64,000 bases of DNA, taken from the NCBI RefSeq assembly GCF_900188405.1, contig NZ_FZOF01000001.1:310001-374000 (forward strand), given 5' to 3'. The position numbers and the translations under genes are program-made. Source of the stretch: Actinacidiphila glaucinigra (lineage in GTDB: Bacteria; Actinomycetota; Actinomycetes; Streptomycetales; Streptomycetaceae). Positions 9,232-17,428 of this stretch are shown one piece after another; the stretch's first letter is position 1, and every line of letters starts with the position of its first letter. Under the pieces are notes generated by a model. That model was not told the DNA's origin, did not search any database, and saw only the letters and a list, made by a program, of their open reading frames with translations.

Positions 9232-10157
9232 CCGACCAGCCGCTTGCGCCAGTCCATAGGGGTCACCGTGATGACGTCGTCCGGGTCCCCGTCCCACTCC
9301 GACGGCAGCCCGGCCGCCGCGAGCGCGGCGACGACCTCCCGGCCGATCGCCGTGGTCGTCCCGGACGAGCCGTCGAAGCCCCCGTAGAAGAGGGGCAGTC
9401 CGCGTCCGGCGGCCGCCGAGTCCGTGCACCCGGAGTGGAAGTAGACGAATCCCCGGGCGTCCGGCGCGCCCACCGCGCGGATCCCGGAGTCACGGGGCGA
9501 TCCGGTGGCGGCGAAGTCCTCCCGCGCCGTGATGCCCGCCCGCTCCAGCGCCGCGAACGCGCCGGTGAGCCGCTCCGGGTCGGTCTCGCCCTCCCAGCGG
9601 GCCTGCTCCGCCAGGCGCTCCAGCCACATCCGGTCGACGAGTTCCCACGCCTGCTCGGGGGAGACCCTTCGCCGCCACCCGGAGACGGGGAACCGCTCGG
9701 CGGCCTCCACCAGTTGAGCCCGGGTGGCGTACCCGCCGACCAGCAGTTCGCGGACCCGCCCCTCCAGGCGCGCCCGCTCGTGGTCGTCGAGCTTCAGCGG
9801 GCGGACCCGTTTGGGGGCCCGGAGTTTCAAGCGCTCCCAGGCGAGCCCGTCACCCCACCCCTCCTCGCCGCGGGCCCAGCCGGCCATCGCGGCCACGACG
9901 TCCGCCACGGGATCCGGGGTGTCCACGAACACCACGTGGTGACGGTCGTGCCCGCCGTCGCGGTGCTCCAGCTGGTAGTAGTCGTCCCCGGCCATGTGCC
10001 ACACCTGCAGGAAGTGGTTCGGCAGGTCCGGTATCCGCTGGACGACCAGGAACAGATCACCGCCGGCCCCGATCCCGCCCACCAGTTCCGCCAGTTCGCC
10101 CACGGAGACCCGGACGTGCCGCCGCCCGTCCTCCCTGCACACGGTGATGGGAAGCAT
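9228..10157 (-). CDS. Conserved actinobacterial protein, DUF6891-like
   Basis: A cytoplasmic protein of about 309 residues without signal peptide or membrane segments. The C-terminal third carries GFVYFHSGCTDSAAAGRGL, LFYGGFDGSS and EWDGDPDDVITVTPMDW, which I associate from memory with the DUF6891 family common in Streptomyces; no function is known to me. The N-terminal half (LPITVCREDGRRHVRVSVGE) looks like an immunity- or Imm1-type fold often found in such proteins, but this is only an impression. Start ATG 10157 was preferred over the longer frame because similarity-like sequence begins there. Its stop overlaps the convergent ABC gene stop. Confidence 0.7.
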   Translation of the reverse strand: MLPITVCREDGRRHVRVSVGELAELVGGIGAGGDLFLVVQRIPDLPNHFLQVWHMAGDDYYQLEHRDGGHDRHHVVFVDTPDPVADVVAAMAGWARGEEGWGDGLAWERLKLRAPKRVRPLKLDDHERARLEGRVRELLVGGYATRAQLVEAAERFPVSGWRRRVSPEQAWELVDRMWLERLAEQARWEGETDPERLTGAFAALERAGITAREDFAATGSPRDSGIRAVGAPDARGFVYFHSGCTDSAAAGRGLPLFYGGFDGSSGTTTAIGREVVAALAAAGLPSEWDGDPDDVITVTPMDWRKRLVG

Positions 10158-10214
10158 GCGCCCCACCCTGGCACGGACCGCCGCCCCGGGGCCATGCCCG
10201 CGGAGCGAGGACAC

Positions 10215-11507
10215 TCACGCCGAGGCGGGTTTTCCCGTGGGCTCGTTCTCCTCCCGTGCCCCCGCCCGCCCGGCGCCGCCGGCCGCTGACGGCAGTGCAC
10301 GCCAGGGCAGGAGCAGAGCGCTGGCCACGCACAGCACCCCCGCGACGAGGATCGCCACACGGACACCCCCCACGGCGGCGACGGCTCCGCCGACCAGCAT
10401 GGACAGGGGCTGGGCCGTCTTGGAGCCCACCGACCACGCGGTGACCACCCGGGTCATGACGCCGTCGTCCGTCGCGGCCATGCGGTACGTGGTGAAGGAC
10501 GGGTTGAAGACCCCGGCGGCCAGCAGTAGGAAGGTGTCGGCGGTGATCATGACGACGGGCCCGAGAGCGCCGGCCGGCGCCCAGGCGAGCAGCAGGAGCC
10601 AGGGTGTGCGCAGCACCCCGAACAGGAGCAGCACCCGGTGCGGGCCGAGCCGGCGGGTGAGCGGGGCGGTGAGCCGGGCACCCAGGGCGCCGCCGAGGCA
10701 GGGCAGCCCGAGCGCCAGACCGTACTGCCAGGGGGTGAAGTGCAGTTCGCGGAGCATCAGGACGGTCAGCAGCGGACTGCCCATCATGATGGCTCCGCCG
10801 AAGAGCATGGCGTTCCAGAAGAGCGGCCGCAGGCCCCGGTGCCCCAGGACGTAGGCCCAGCCGGCCAGGAGGTCCCGGCCGCGGCCGGGCGACCCGGCCC
10901 GCGCCGGGGGTTCCGGCTCGGGCCGGCGGATCAGGCGGACACCCAGCGCGGACAGCAGGAAGGAGAACGCGTCCACGGCCAGCGTGACCGTCGCCCCGAA
11001 GGCGGTCACCAGCAGCCCGCCGAGCGGCGGGCCCGCGCTCAGACTGAGCCAGTTCGTGGTCTCGAACCGGGAGGCCGCCCGGAGGCGGTCGCCCGGCGGG
11101 ACGAGGCCCTTGAGGTGCGCGGTGCTCGCCGCGCCGAACATCATGGCCGCGGCCGCCTGGACGATGCCCACCAGGCACAGTTGGGCGAAGGTGAGCACGC
11201 CGAGCGCCGCCGCCACCGGGACGCTGAGCAGCGCGAGGCAGCGGAGCAGATCGGCGGCGATCATCACGGGGCGCTTGCGGCGGTGCTCCACGCGGCCGCC
11301 CAGGGGGAGGGTGATGGCGGCGGCCGCGAGCGCGGACAGCGCCGCGAGGAGGGAGACCTGGAAGGTCGTGACCTCCAGCGCCAGGACGGCGACCAGCGGC
11401 AGGGCCCCGGCGCCGATCGCGCTCCCCGCCGCACTCACCGTGTAGGCGCCCCACAACCGGCCGAAGTCACGGCGCACGTCATCCGATTGATCATCCGACG
11501 AGGTCAT
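10215..11507 (-). CDS. MFS exporter
   Basis: A 430-residue, 12-helix major facilitator protein. It has paired hydrophobic segments throughout, a GRVEHRRKRPVMIAADLLR loop between helices 2 and 3 (the MFS A-motif position, only partly matching the consensus) and a cytoplasmic linker RRPEPEPPARAGSPGRG near the middle. The closest relatives by appearance are the macrolide/enterobactin-type MFS-3 exporters. ATG 11507 begins MTSSDDQSDD; a TAGGCT-like box a few bases upstream could be a near-leaderless promoter. The upstream intergenic region holds the 0.6-kb inverted repeat. The transported compound is unknown. Confidence 0.85.
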   Translation of the reverse strand: MTSSDDQSDDVRRDFGRLWGAYTVSAAGSAIGAGALPLVAVLALEVTTFQVSLLAALSALAAAAITLPLGGRVEHRRKRPVMIAADLLRCLALLSVPVAAALGVLTFAQLCLVGIVQAAAAMMFGAASTAHLKGLVPPGDRLRAASRFETTNWLSLSAGPPLGGLLVTAFGATVTLAVDAFSFLLSALGVRLIRRPEPEPPARAGSPGRGRDLLAGWAYVLGHRGLRPLFWNAMLFGGAIMMGSPLLTVLMLRELHFTPWQYGLALGLPCLGGALGARLTAPLTRRLGPHRVLLLFGVLRTPWLLLLAWAPAGALGPVVMITADTFLLLAAGVFNPSFTTYRMAATDDGVMTRVVTAWSVGSKTAQPLSMLVGGAVAAVGGVRVAILVAGVLCVASALLLPWRALPSAAGGAGRAGAREENEPTGKPASA

Positions 11508-11577
11508 GGCGGCTGAGCCTAGGGCCTGGCTTCCGGAGTGCCCGGGCGCCGGGCGCCGGATGCCACACCTTGTCGTG

Positions 11578-12196
11578 CGGCTGTCCCACCGTCTCGCGCC
11601 CTCCGGGCGCACAGCGGCGGGCTGCGGAGGGGGAGGGGTGCGCGCGGGCCTTCGCCGCGGTCTGCGGGTGGGTGCGGGGCGGGGTTCAGGCGCCGGAGCG
11701 GGGTGCGTTGACGGTGGCTGGGGTCTCGTCGCCGTCCGCGGGTAGAGACAACCGCTTCCACGCCCACTCGTGGTGGTGGGCGCGCCCGCCGTAACCGGCG
11801 GCCGCGGTTGCTTCGAGGTGCTGTCGAGGGGACATCGGGCTCCCTTTCGCCGATATAGGTGGCGAAACAGAGCCCGATCTTGGAGCGGAGGAAGATCGGG
11901 CCCGCTTTCGCCGACATGTTCGGCGGAGCAGAGCCCGATCTCGGAAAGGCCCGCGGGGGAAGCACCCGCAGACGCGGGTCGCGGCGGGCGCGCCACCCAC
12001 CAAGGGTGGGCGTGGCAACCGGCCATCCATACCCGCGGACGGCGACGAGACCCCGGCCGCCGTAAAGCCCGCCCGCTCCGGCGCCTGAACCCCCGCCGAC
12101 CACCGACCCGCACACCGCCGAGAAGGCCCGCGCGCACCCTCCCCGTCCGCAGCCCGCATCTGTGCGCCCGCAGGGCGCGAGACGGCGGGACAGCCG
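11578..12196. repeat. Long imperfect inverted repeat, locus 1 (arms about 300 bp)
   Basis: The left half (from CGGCTGTCCC at 11578) reads as an imperfect reverse complement of the right half (to 12196), folding around 11887. Examples: CGTCTCGCGCCC at 11590-11601 against 12173-12184, and the 20-mer TCTCGTCGCCGTCCGCGGGT at 11724-11743 with its exact complement at 12031-12050. Near the centre two shorter hairpins sit in tandem: ATCGGGCTC...GAGCCCGAT (about 11834-11879, with TTTCGCC/GGCGAAA inside) and a second around 11893-11941. The same unit recurs at 57916-58463. Open frames across it look like shadows of the repeat, not genes. It lies between divergent genes; function unknown. Confidence 0.85.
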
Positions 12197-12335
12197 AACG
12201 CGGCTCGAAGCCCCGTCCCGCCTGCCCGAACGGTCGCCAAGCCCGGGCTCGGCCCGTCAGCCGCGGCCGTGGAGGCGCAGGCGGTGCCGCCGAGCGGCCC
12301 GGTCCGCGTCCCGGCGAGCCTTACCCTTGACCTTT

Positions 12336-13325
12336 GTGTACTCTCTGCAATCCGCCCTCGCCGGACTCCTCGACGGGCTCCCGCCGGGCCGCGCCACCCA
12401 GGCCGTCGACCGGCTGATCGCCACCTACCGCGGGCGTACGCCCAGCAGCACCCCGATCCTGCGCGACCGCTCCGACGTCGCCGCCTACGCGGCGTACCGC
12501 ATGCCGGCCACGCACGCCGCGGTCGGCGCGGCGCTCGCTGAGTTCCGGGCCCGGGCGGGGGAGTGGGCGCCGGCGAGCCATCTGGACGTGGGCGGCGGGA
12601 CCGGCGCCGCGACCTGGGCGGTCGCCGACGCCTGGGAGGACGGGACGCACACCAGCACCGTGCTCGACTGGTCGGACGCGGCGCTCTCGCTCGGCCGCGA
12701 ACTGGCCGCGGACTCCGAGTACGCGGCGGTGCGGGACGCGCGCTGGCAGAAGACACCGCTGGGCAGCGGCGCCCGGCTGCCCGAGGCGGACCTGGTCACG
12801 CTGTCGTACGTCATCGGCGAGCTCACGGGCCCCGACCGCGACGCGGTCGTCGCCGAGGCCGCCAGGGCGGCGCGCGGCGCCGTGCTCGTCGTCGAGCCGG
12901 GCACGCCCGACGGCTACGCGCGGGTCCTCGCGGCGCGCGAGAGGCTCGTCGCGGACGGCTTCCACGTCCTCGCCCCCTGCCCGCACGACGGCACCTGCCC
13001 GGTGCAGGCCCCGGACTGGTGCCACTTCGCGGCGCGGGTCGCCCGGACCTCGCTGCACCGGCAGGTCAAGGGGGGCTCGCTGCCGTACGAGGACGAGAAG
13101 TTCAGCTACGTCGCCGCCGCCCGCTTCCCCGCGGCACGGGCCGGCGCACCGGACCGGGTCGTCCGGCACCCGCAGATCCGCAAGGGGCAGGTCCTCATCG
13201 ACCTGTGCACGGTCGAGGACGGCCTGCGCCGCGACACCGTGACCAAGCGGCAGGGGCCGCTGTACCGCGCGGCCCGCGACGTCGCGTGGGGCGACGCCTG
13301 GCCGCCCGAGGCCGAGCAGGAGTAG
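12336..13325 (+). CDS. Rsm22-family ribosomal small-subunit methyltransferase-like protein
   Basis: A 329-residue SAM-dependent methyltransferase-fold protein of the Rsm22/METTL17 family, which acts on or helps assemble the small ribosomal subunit. SAM loop: LDVGGGTGAATWAV near residue 85. Downstream lies the family cysteine set PCPHDGTCP...DWCHF (Cys215, Cys221, Cys229) plus Cys291 in LIDLCT. In mitochondrial relatives these ligate an Fe-S cluster. RQVKGGSLPYEDEKFSYVA is also typical. The frame is open much further upstream into the inverted repeat, but GTG 12336, eight bases after TACCCT, gives the usual family start (LDGLPP...DRLIATYRG). Confidence 0.88.
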   Translation: MYSLQSALAGLLDGLPPGRATQAVDRLIATYRGRTPSSTPILRDRSDVAAYAAYRMPATHAAVGAALAEFRARAGEWAPASHLDVGGGTGAATWAVADAWEDGTHTSTVLDWSDAALSLGRELAADSEYAAVRDARWQKTPLGSGARLPEADLVTLSYVIGELTGPDRDAVVAEAARAARGAVLVVEPGTPDGYARVLAARERLVADGFHVLAPCPHDGTCPVQAPDWCHFAARVARTSLHRQVKGGSLPYEDEKFSYVAAARFPAARAGAPDRVVRHPQIRKGQVLIDLCTVEDGLRRDTVTKRQGPLYRAARDVAWGDAWPPEAEQE

Positions 13326-13334
13326 CGCCCGGCG

Positions 13335-14876
13335 TCAGGCGCCCAGCACCGCCATGGCCGCGTTGTGGCCCGGGACGCCGCTGACCCCGCCGCCGCGCAC
13401 CGCGCCCGCCCCGCACAGCAGCACGTTCGCGTGCCCGGTCCCCACGCCCCAGGCGCCGCCGCCCGACTCCGCGTACGGGAACGCCAGGTCCCGGTGGAAG
13501 ATGTGCCCGCCGGGCAGGCCGACCTCCCGCTCCAGGTCGAGCGGGGACTTCGCCTCGATGCACGGCCGCCCGTCCGCGTCCACCGCCAGGCAGTCCGCCA
13601 GCGGCTCCGCGAGCACCGCGTCCAGCTGCGCCAGGGTTGCCTTGAGCAGGGACTCCTTCGCCTGCGCGGGGTCGTCCGCGAAGAGCCGCGCCGGGGCGTG
13701 CAGGCCGAAGAGGGTGAGGGTGTGCACGCCCTGGGCGGCCAGCTCGGGGGAGAGGATCGAGGGGTCGGTCAGCGAGTGGCAGTAGATCTCGGAAGGCGGC
13801 GCCGTGGGCACCGTGCCCTCGGCCGCCTCGCGGTAGGCCCGGTCCAGCTGGGTGTACGACTCGGCGATGTGGAAGGTGCCGGCGAAGGCGTCGCGCGGGT
13901 CCACCGCGGTGTCGCGCAGCCGCGGCAGCCGCCGCAGCAGCATGTTCACCTTGAGCTGGGCGCCCTCCGGTTTCCGCGGGGCGGGTTCGCTCAGCAGCCC
14001 GGCCAGCGCGTACGGGGAGGCGTTGACCAGCACGTGGCCCGCGCCCACCAGGCCGCCCTCGAAGGACACCTCGGCCCGGGTGCCGTCGGTCTCGACGGCC
14101 GTGACCTCGGTGCCGGTCACGATCTCCGCCCCGGCCGACCGCGCCGCGTCCGCCAGGGCGTCGGTGAGGGCGCCCATGCCGCCGACGGGCACGTCCCAGT
14201 CACCCGTGCCGCCGCCGATGACGTGGTAGAGGAAGCAGCGGTTCTGCAGCAGGGAGGGGTCGTGGGCGTGGCTGAAGGTGCCGATCAGGGCGTCGGTCAG
14301 CACCACGCCGCGCACCACGTCGTCCTCGAAGACGGACTCGACGGTCTCGCCCAGCGGCCGTTCGAACAGCGCCGACCAGGCCTCCGGATCGGCCACCGTC
14401 CGCTCCAGCTCGGCCCGGGAGGGCAGCGGCCCGGTCAGCGTCGGGAAGACGCGCTCGGCGACCCGCTGCGTCATGCCGTAGAAGCGCTGCCAGGCCTCGA
14501 AGTCGCGGTCGGAGCCGGTCAGCCGGACGAAGCTCTCGCGGGTCGCGGACGGCGACTCGGCGTCGACGAGGAGCCCGCCGTCGCCGTGCGGGGTGTACGA
14601 GGAGATGCGCCGCCGCCGCACGGCGAACCGCAGCCCCAGGTCGTCGACGATCTTCCGGGGCAGCAGGCTCACCAGGTACGAGTACCGGGACAGCCGTGCG
14701 TCCAGACCGGTGAACGCCCGCGTGGAGACGGCGGCGCCGCCGGTGCCCGGCAGCCGCTCCAGCAGCAGCACGGAGCGGCCCGCGCGGGCCAGGTACGCGG
14801 CGGCGACCAGGCCGTTGTGGCCGCCGCCGACGATCACGACGTCGTACGAGGTGCGGAGGGGCAGCTGCTGCGACAT
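13335..14876 (-). CDS. FAD-dependent phytoene dehydrogenase-like oxidoreductase
   Basis: A 513-residue flavoprotein. The N-terminal dinucleotide fold is VVIVGGGHNGLVAAAYLARAG (about 13-33) followed by LLLERLPGTGGAAVS, the carotenoid desaturase/PYROXD2-type arrangement. The C-terminal FAD motif is LLCGAGAVRGGGVSGVPGHN near the end. No signal peptide or carotenoid genes are nearby, so the substrate is open; PYROXD2-like oxidoreductase is the safest name. It ends ten bases from the convergent Rsm22-like gene stop. The next gene upstream on the same strand ends 19 bases away, so the two may be co-transcribed. Confidence 0.85.
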   Translation of the reverse strand: MSQQLPLRTSYDVVIVGGGHNGLVAAAYLARAGRSVLLLERLPGTGGAAVSTRAFTGLDARLSRYSYLVSLLPRKIVDDLGLRFAVRRRRISSYTPHGDGGLLVDAESPSATRESFVRLTGSDRDFEAWQRFYGMTQRVAERVFPTLTGPLPSRAELERTVADPEAWSALFERPLGETVESVFEDDVVRGVVLTDALIGTFSHAHDPSLLQNRCFLYHVIGGGTGDWDVPVGGMGALTDALADAARSAGAEIVTGTEVTAVETDGTRAEVSFEGGLVGAGHVLVNASPYALAGLLSEPAPRKPEGAQLKVNMLLRRLPRLRDTAVDPRDAFAGTFHIAESYTQLDRAYREAAEGTVPTAPPSEIYCHSLTDPSILSPELAAQGVHTLTLFGLHAPARLFADDPAQAKESLLKATLAQLDAVLAEPLADCLAVDADGRPCIEAKSPLDLEREVGLPGGHIFHRDLAFPYAESGGGAWGVGTGHANVLLCGAGAVRGGGVSGVPGHNAAMAVLGA

Positions 14877-14895
14877 GCGCCCCTTCGTATCACGC

Positions 14896-15711
14896 TCAGT
14901 CGCGCAGCTCCATGGTGCAGCACTTCACGCTGCCGCCGGCCTTGTGCAGTTCGGACATGTCCACCGGCACCGGCTCGTAGCCGCGCTCGCGCAGCCGCCG
15001 CAGCAGCCCGGTGGCCCCGGAGGGGACCAGGACGTTCAGGCCGTCGCTGACGCAGTTGAGCCCGAAGGCCGCGGCGTCCTGACGGGTGGCGGTCAGCGCG
15101 TCGGGGAAGAGCCGGCGCAGCACCGCGCGGCTGCCGGGGGAGAAGGCGTCCGGGTAGTACATGATCTCGTCCCCGGAGAGCACGCACAGCGCGGTGTCGA
15201 GGTGGTAGAAGTGCGGGTCCGTGAGCTCCAGGCCGATGACGGGGCGGCCGAAGAACTCCTGGAGCTCGGAGTGTGACAGCGGGCTGCTGCGGAAGCCCTT
15301 CCCGGCCAGCAGCCAGCTCTCGGTGACGGCGAAGTCCCCCTCGCCCTCGTTGACGTGGTGCGGGTCGTGCACCTCGCCGTAGCCGCGGTTCAGGAACCAC
15401 TCGCGGTGCGCGGGAGCCTCCGCGGCCCGCTCGGGGTTGGCGAAGCGGGCGCCGAAGACCCGGCCGTCGACCACCGTGGCGCCGTTGGCGGCGAAGACCA
15501 TGTCCGGCAGGCCGGGGAGCGGCTGCAGGATCTCGACGGTGTGCCCCAGCGAGCGGTAGCGGTCGCGCAGGTCCTCCCACTGCAGCAGGGCGAGCGCGGG
15601 GTCGACCGGTTTCGTGGGGTCCATCCAGGGATTGATGGAGTACGTGACGCGGAAGTACGTGGGAGGACACATCAGATACCGGCGGTACGAGGCGGTTCGC
15701 GCTGCGCTCAA
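14896..15711 (-). CDS. Dimethylargininase/amidinotransferase-family hydrolase
   Basis: Guanidine-modifying enzyme (DDAH/arginine deiminase superfamily), 271 residues. It probably hydrolyses N-dimethylarginine or a related guanidino compound to citrulline plus an amine. Visible motifs are RRYLMCPPTYFRVTYSINPW, LPDMVFAANGA (substrate Asp region), FYHLDTALCVL (catalytic His) and GGSVKCCTMELRD at the C-terminus (nucleophilic Cys264). The start is taken as TTG 15711 because GAGGAG lies six bases upstream; the internal ATG would cut off the conserved RRYLMCPP. The LysR gene is divergent across 161 bp and may control it. Confidence 0.88.
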   Translation of the reverse strand: MSAARTASYRRYLMCPPTYFRVTYSINPWMDPTKPVDPALALLQWEDLRDRYRSLGHTVEILQPLPGLPDMVFAANGATVVDGRVFGARFANPERAAEAPAHREWFLNRGYGEVHDPHHVNEGEGDFAVTESWLLAGKGFRSSPLSHSELQEFFGRPVIGLELTDPHFYHLDTALCVLSGDEIMYYPDAFSPGSRAVLRRLFPDALTATRQDAAAFGLNCVSDGLNVLVPSGATGLLRRLRERGYEPVPVDMSELHKAGGSVKCCTMELRD

Positions 15712-15860
15712 TGAAGGCTCCTCGCGGTGTGGTTGAGGCCGTAGTGACATGGTGGACCCACAGCGGACACCGCGCACCGGATTGCGGACGCAAACACCCC
15801 CCGGCGCAGTGGTCCCAGAAGCACCAGGAGGCCCTGTGCCGGGTCACCCCAAGTTCCTCT

Positions 15861-15873
15861 TATGATTCATGCG
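15861..15873 (+). promoter_or_regulatory. Leaderless -10 box of the LysR gene
   Basis: TATGAT (15861-15866) is followed by six bases and then GTG 15873, so the transcript is expected to begin at the start codon. This decides the GTG start for the LysR gene. Confidence 0.6.
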
Positions 15874-16778
15874 TGTTCGATTCCAGGCACATCAAGACGT
15901 TCCACACCGTGGTGACGGCCGGCTCCTACTCGGCCGCGGCCGTGGCGCTGGGCTACACGCAGCCCGCCGTCACCCAGCAGATGAAGGCGCTGGAGCGCTC
16001 GGTGGGCACCGCGCTCTTCGTCCGCGTCGGGCGGCGCATGCGGCTGACCGAGGCGGGCGAGGCGCTGGCCCGGCACGCCGAGACCATCCTGGACAGCATG
16101 TCCGTGGCCTGGGAGCAGATAGGCGCGGTGACCCGGCTGGAGACCGGCCGGGTGAGGCTGTGCGCCTTCCCCAGCGCCAACGCCACCCTGATCCCCGAGG
16201 CGCTCGCCCTGCTCGCGGCCGAGCACCCCGGCATACGGGTCGAGCTGCTGGGGGACGAACCTCCCGACTCGCTGGAGCGGGTCACCCGCGGCGAGTGCGA
16301 CATCACCCTCGCCTTCACCTACCCGGGGCTGCACGAGGCCGTGCCGGACGACCTGGTCGAGATCCCGCTGCTGGAGGACCAGCTCATGGTCCTGATGCCG
16401 GCCGGGCACCGGCTGGCGAGGTCCCGTTCGGTCCGGCTCGGCGACCTGGCCGGCGAACGCTGGATCGCCGGCTGCATGCGCTGCCGGGTCAATTTCCTCC
16501 ACGAGTGCGCCGAGCTGGGCTTCGCCCCCGACATCGCCTTCGCCACCGACGACAACCTCGTGGTGCAGTCGCTGGTCGCCGAGGGGCTGGGGGTCGCGAT
16601 GATGCCCGGGCTGGTGCTGTCCTTCATGCGGCTGGACCGGGTCACGGGCCGGCCGCTGGACCCCGTCTCCCGCCGCCGGGTCGCGGCGTACGTGCCGCGC
16701 GACCACCTGCGGATCCCGGCCGCGGCCCTGGTGCTCGACGCGCTCCGGACGGTCGCCGAGCGGCGCAGCGGCTGCTGA
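15873..16778 (+). CDS. LysR-family transcriptional regulator
   Basis: A 301-residue regulator. The N-terminal winged helix is FDSRHIKTFHTVVTAGSYSAAA...AVTQQMKALERSVG...RRMRLTEAGE. The C-terminal periplasmic-binding-like effector domain begins near residue 90. Three cysteines cluster in that domain (CMRC at 201-204 and Cys212), which could sense redox or a sulfur compound. It sits between a divergent guanidine hydrolase and a downstream cysteine dioxygenase/YeiH-type exporter pair. Because LysR genes commonly neighbour YeiH in enterobacteria (yeiE-yeiH), control of the sulfur genes is plausible. Start GTG 15873 is supported by the adjacent TATGAT box. Confidence 0.9.
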   Translation: MFDSRHIKTFHTVVTAGSYSAAAVALGYTQPAVTQQMKALERSVGTALFVRVGRRMRLTEAGEALARHAETILDSMSVAWEQIGAVTRLETGRVRLCAFPSANATLIPEALALLAAEHPGIRVELLGDEPPDSLERVTRGECDITLAFTYPGLHEAVPDDLVEIPLLEDQLMVLMPAGHRLARSRSVRLGDLAGERWIAGCMRCRVNFLHECAELGFAPDIAFATDDNLVVQSLVAEGLGVAMMPGLVLSFMRLDRVTGRPLDPVSRRRVAAYVPRDHLRIPAAALVLDALRTVAERRSGC

Positions 16779-16864
16779 CCCGGACCCCATCCATAAGGAG
16801 GGGCACAGCGGGGTGAAGGAACTGTCAGTGGACGCGCGGGCCCGCGCGCACGGACGCTGCGGGC

Positions 16865-17428
16865 ATGACCTCCGCGACCGTTCCGGTGCTCTCCGCGCCC
16901 ACCGCCAGGCTGGCCCGCCTCGTCGACGAGGTGCGGGAGGCGGTCGGCCGCGGCCTGGCGCCCGGCCCCACGGCCCACCTGGTGGGCGAACGGCTCGCGC
17001 CGCACCTCGGCGCCCCCGACCTGCTGGCCGGGCGGCACACCGAGGGCGACCCGGACCGCTACCGCCAGCACGTCCTGCACGCCGAGGAGGACGGCAGCTT
17101 CTCCGTCGTCGCCCTGGTCTGGCTGCCGGGGCAGCGGACGTCCATCCACGACCACGTCTCGTGGTGCGTCACGGGCGTGCACCAGGGCCGGGAGCACGAG
17201 CGCCGCTACCGGCTGGTCCCCGACGGGGCCGGCTCCCGGCTCGTCCCCACCCAGGACGTCGTCAACGCCCAGGGCGAGGTCTGCGGATTCGCGCCGCCCG
17301 GTGACATCCACGAGGTGTGGAACGGCGGCCCCGGCAAGGCGATATCGCTGCACATCTACGGGGCCGACATCTCCCGCCTGGGGTCCAGCGTGCGGCGTGT
17401 CTACCGGCTGCCGGTCGGCGAACGGTGA
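16865..17428 (+). CDS. Cysteine dioxygenase family protein
   Basis: A 187-residue cupin enzyme that should oxidise cysteine to cysteine sulfinate with non-heme iron. The iron ligands are visible as SIHDHVSW (His95, His97) and GDIHEVWN (His149). Length matches bacterial cysteine dioxygenases. It lies 86 bp after the LysR gene on the same strand. Its stop overlaps the GTG of the YeiH-type gene (GTGA, 17425-17428), so the two are translationally coupled. Cysteine sulfinate breaks down to sulfite, which would fit export of sulfite or sulfate by the next gene. A 3-mercaptopropionate dioxygenase activity is the main alternative. Confidence 0.88.
   Translation: MTSATVPVLSAPTARLARLVDEVREAVGRGLAPGPTAHLVGERLAPHLGAPDLLAGRHTEGDPDRYRQHVLHAEEDGSFSVVALVWLPGQRTSIHDHVSWCVTGVHQGREHERRYRLVPDGAGSRLVPTQDVVNAQGEVCGFAPPGDIHEVWNGGPGKAISLHIYGADISRLGSSVRRVYRLPVGER

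Noticed and set aside
11519..12330. Several open frames of 100 to 350 codons across the inverted repeat at 11.6-12.2 kb
   Set aside because: They arise from the symmetry and base bias of the repeat; the same peptide fragments recur on both strands and at 57.9-58.5 kb, with no start signals.
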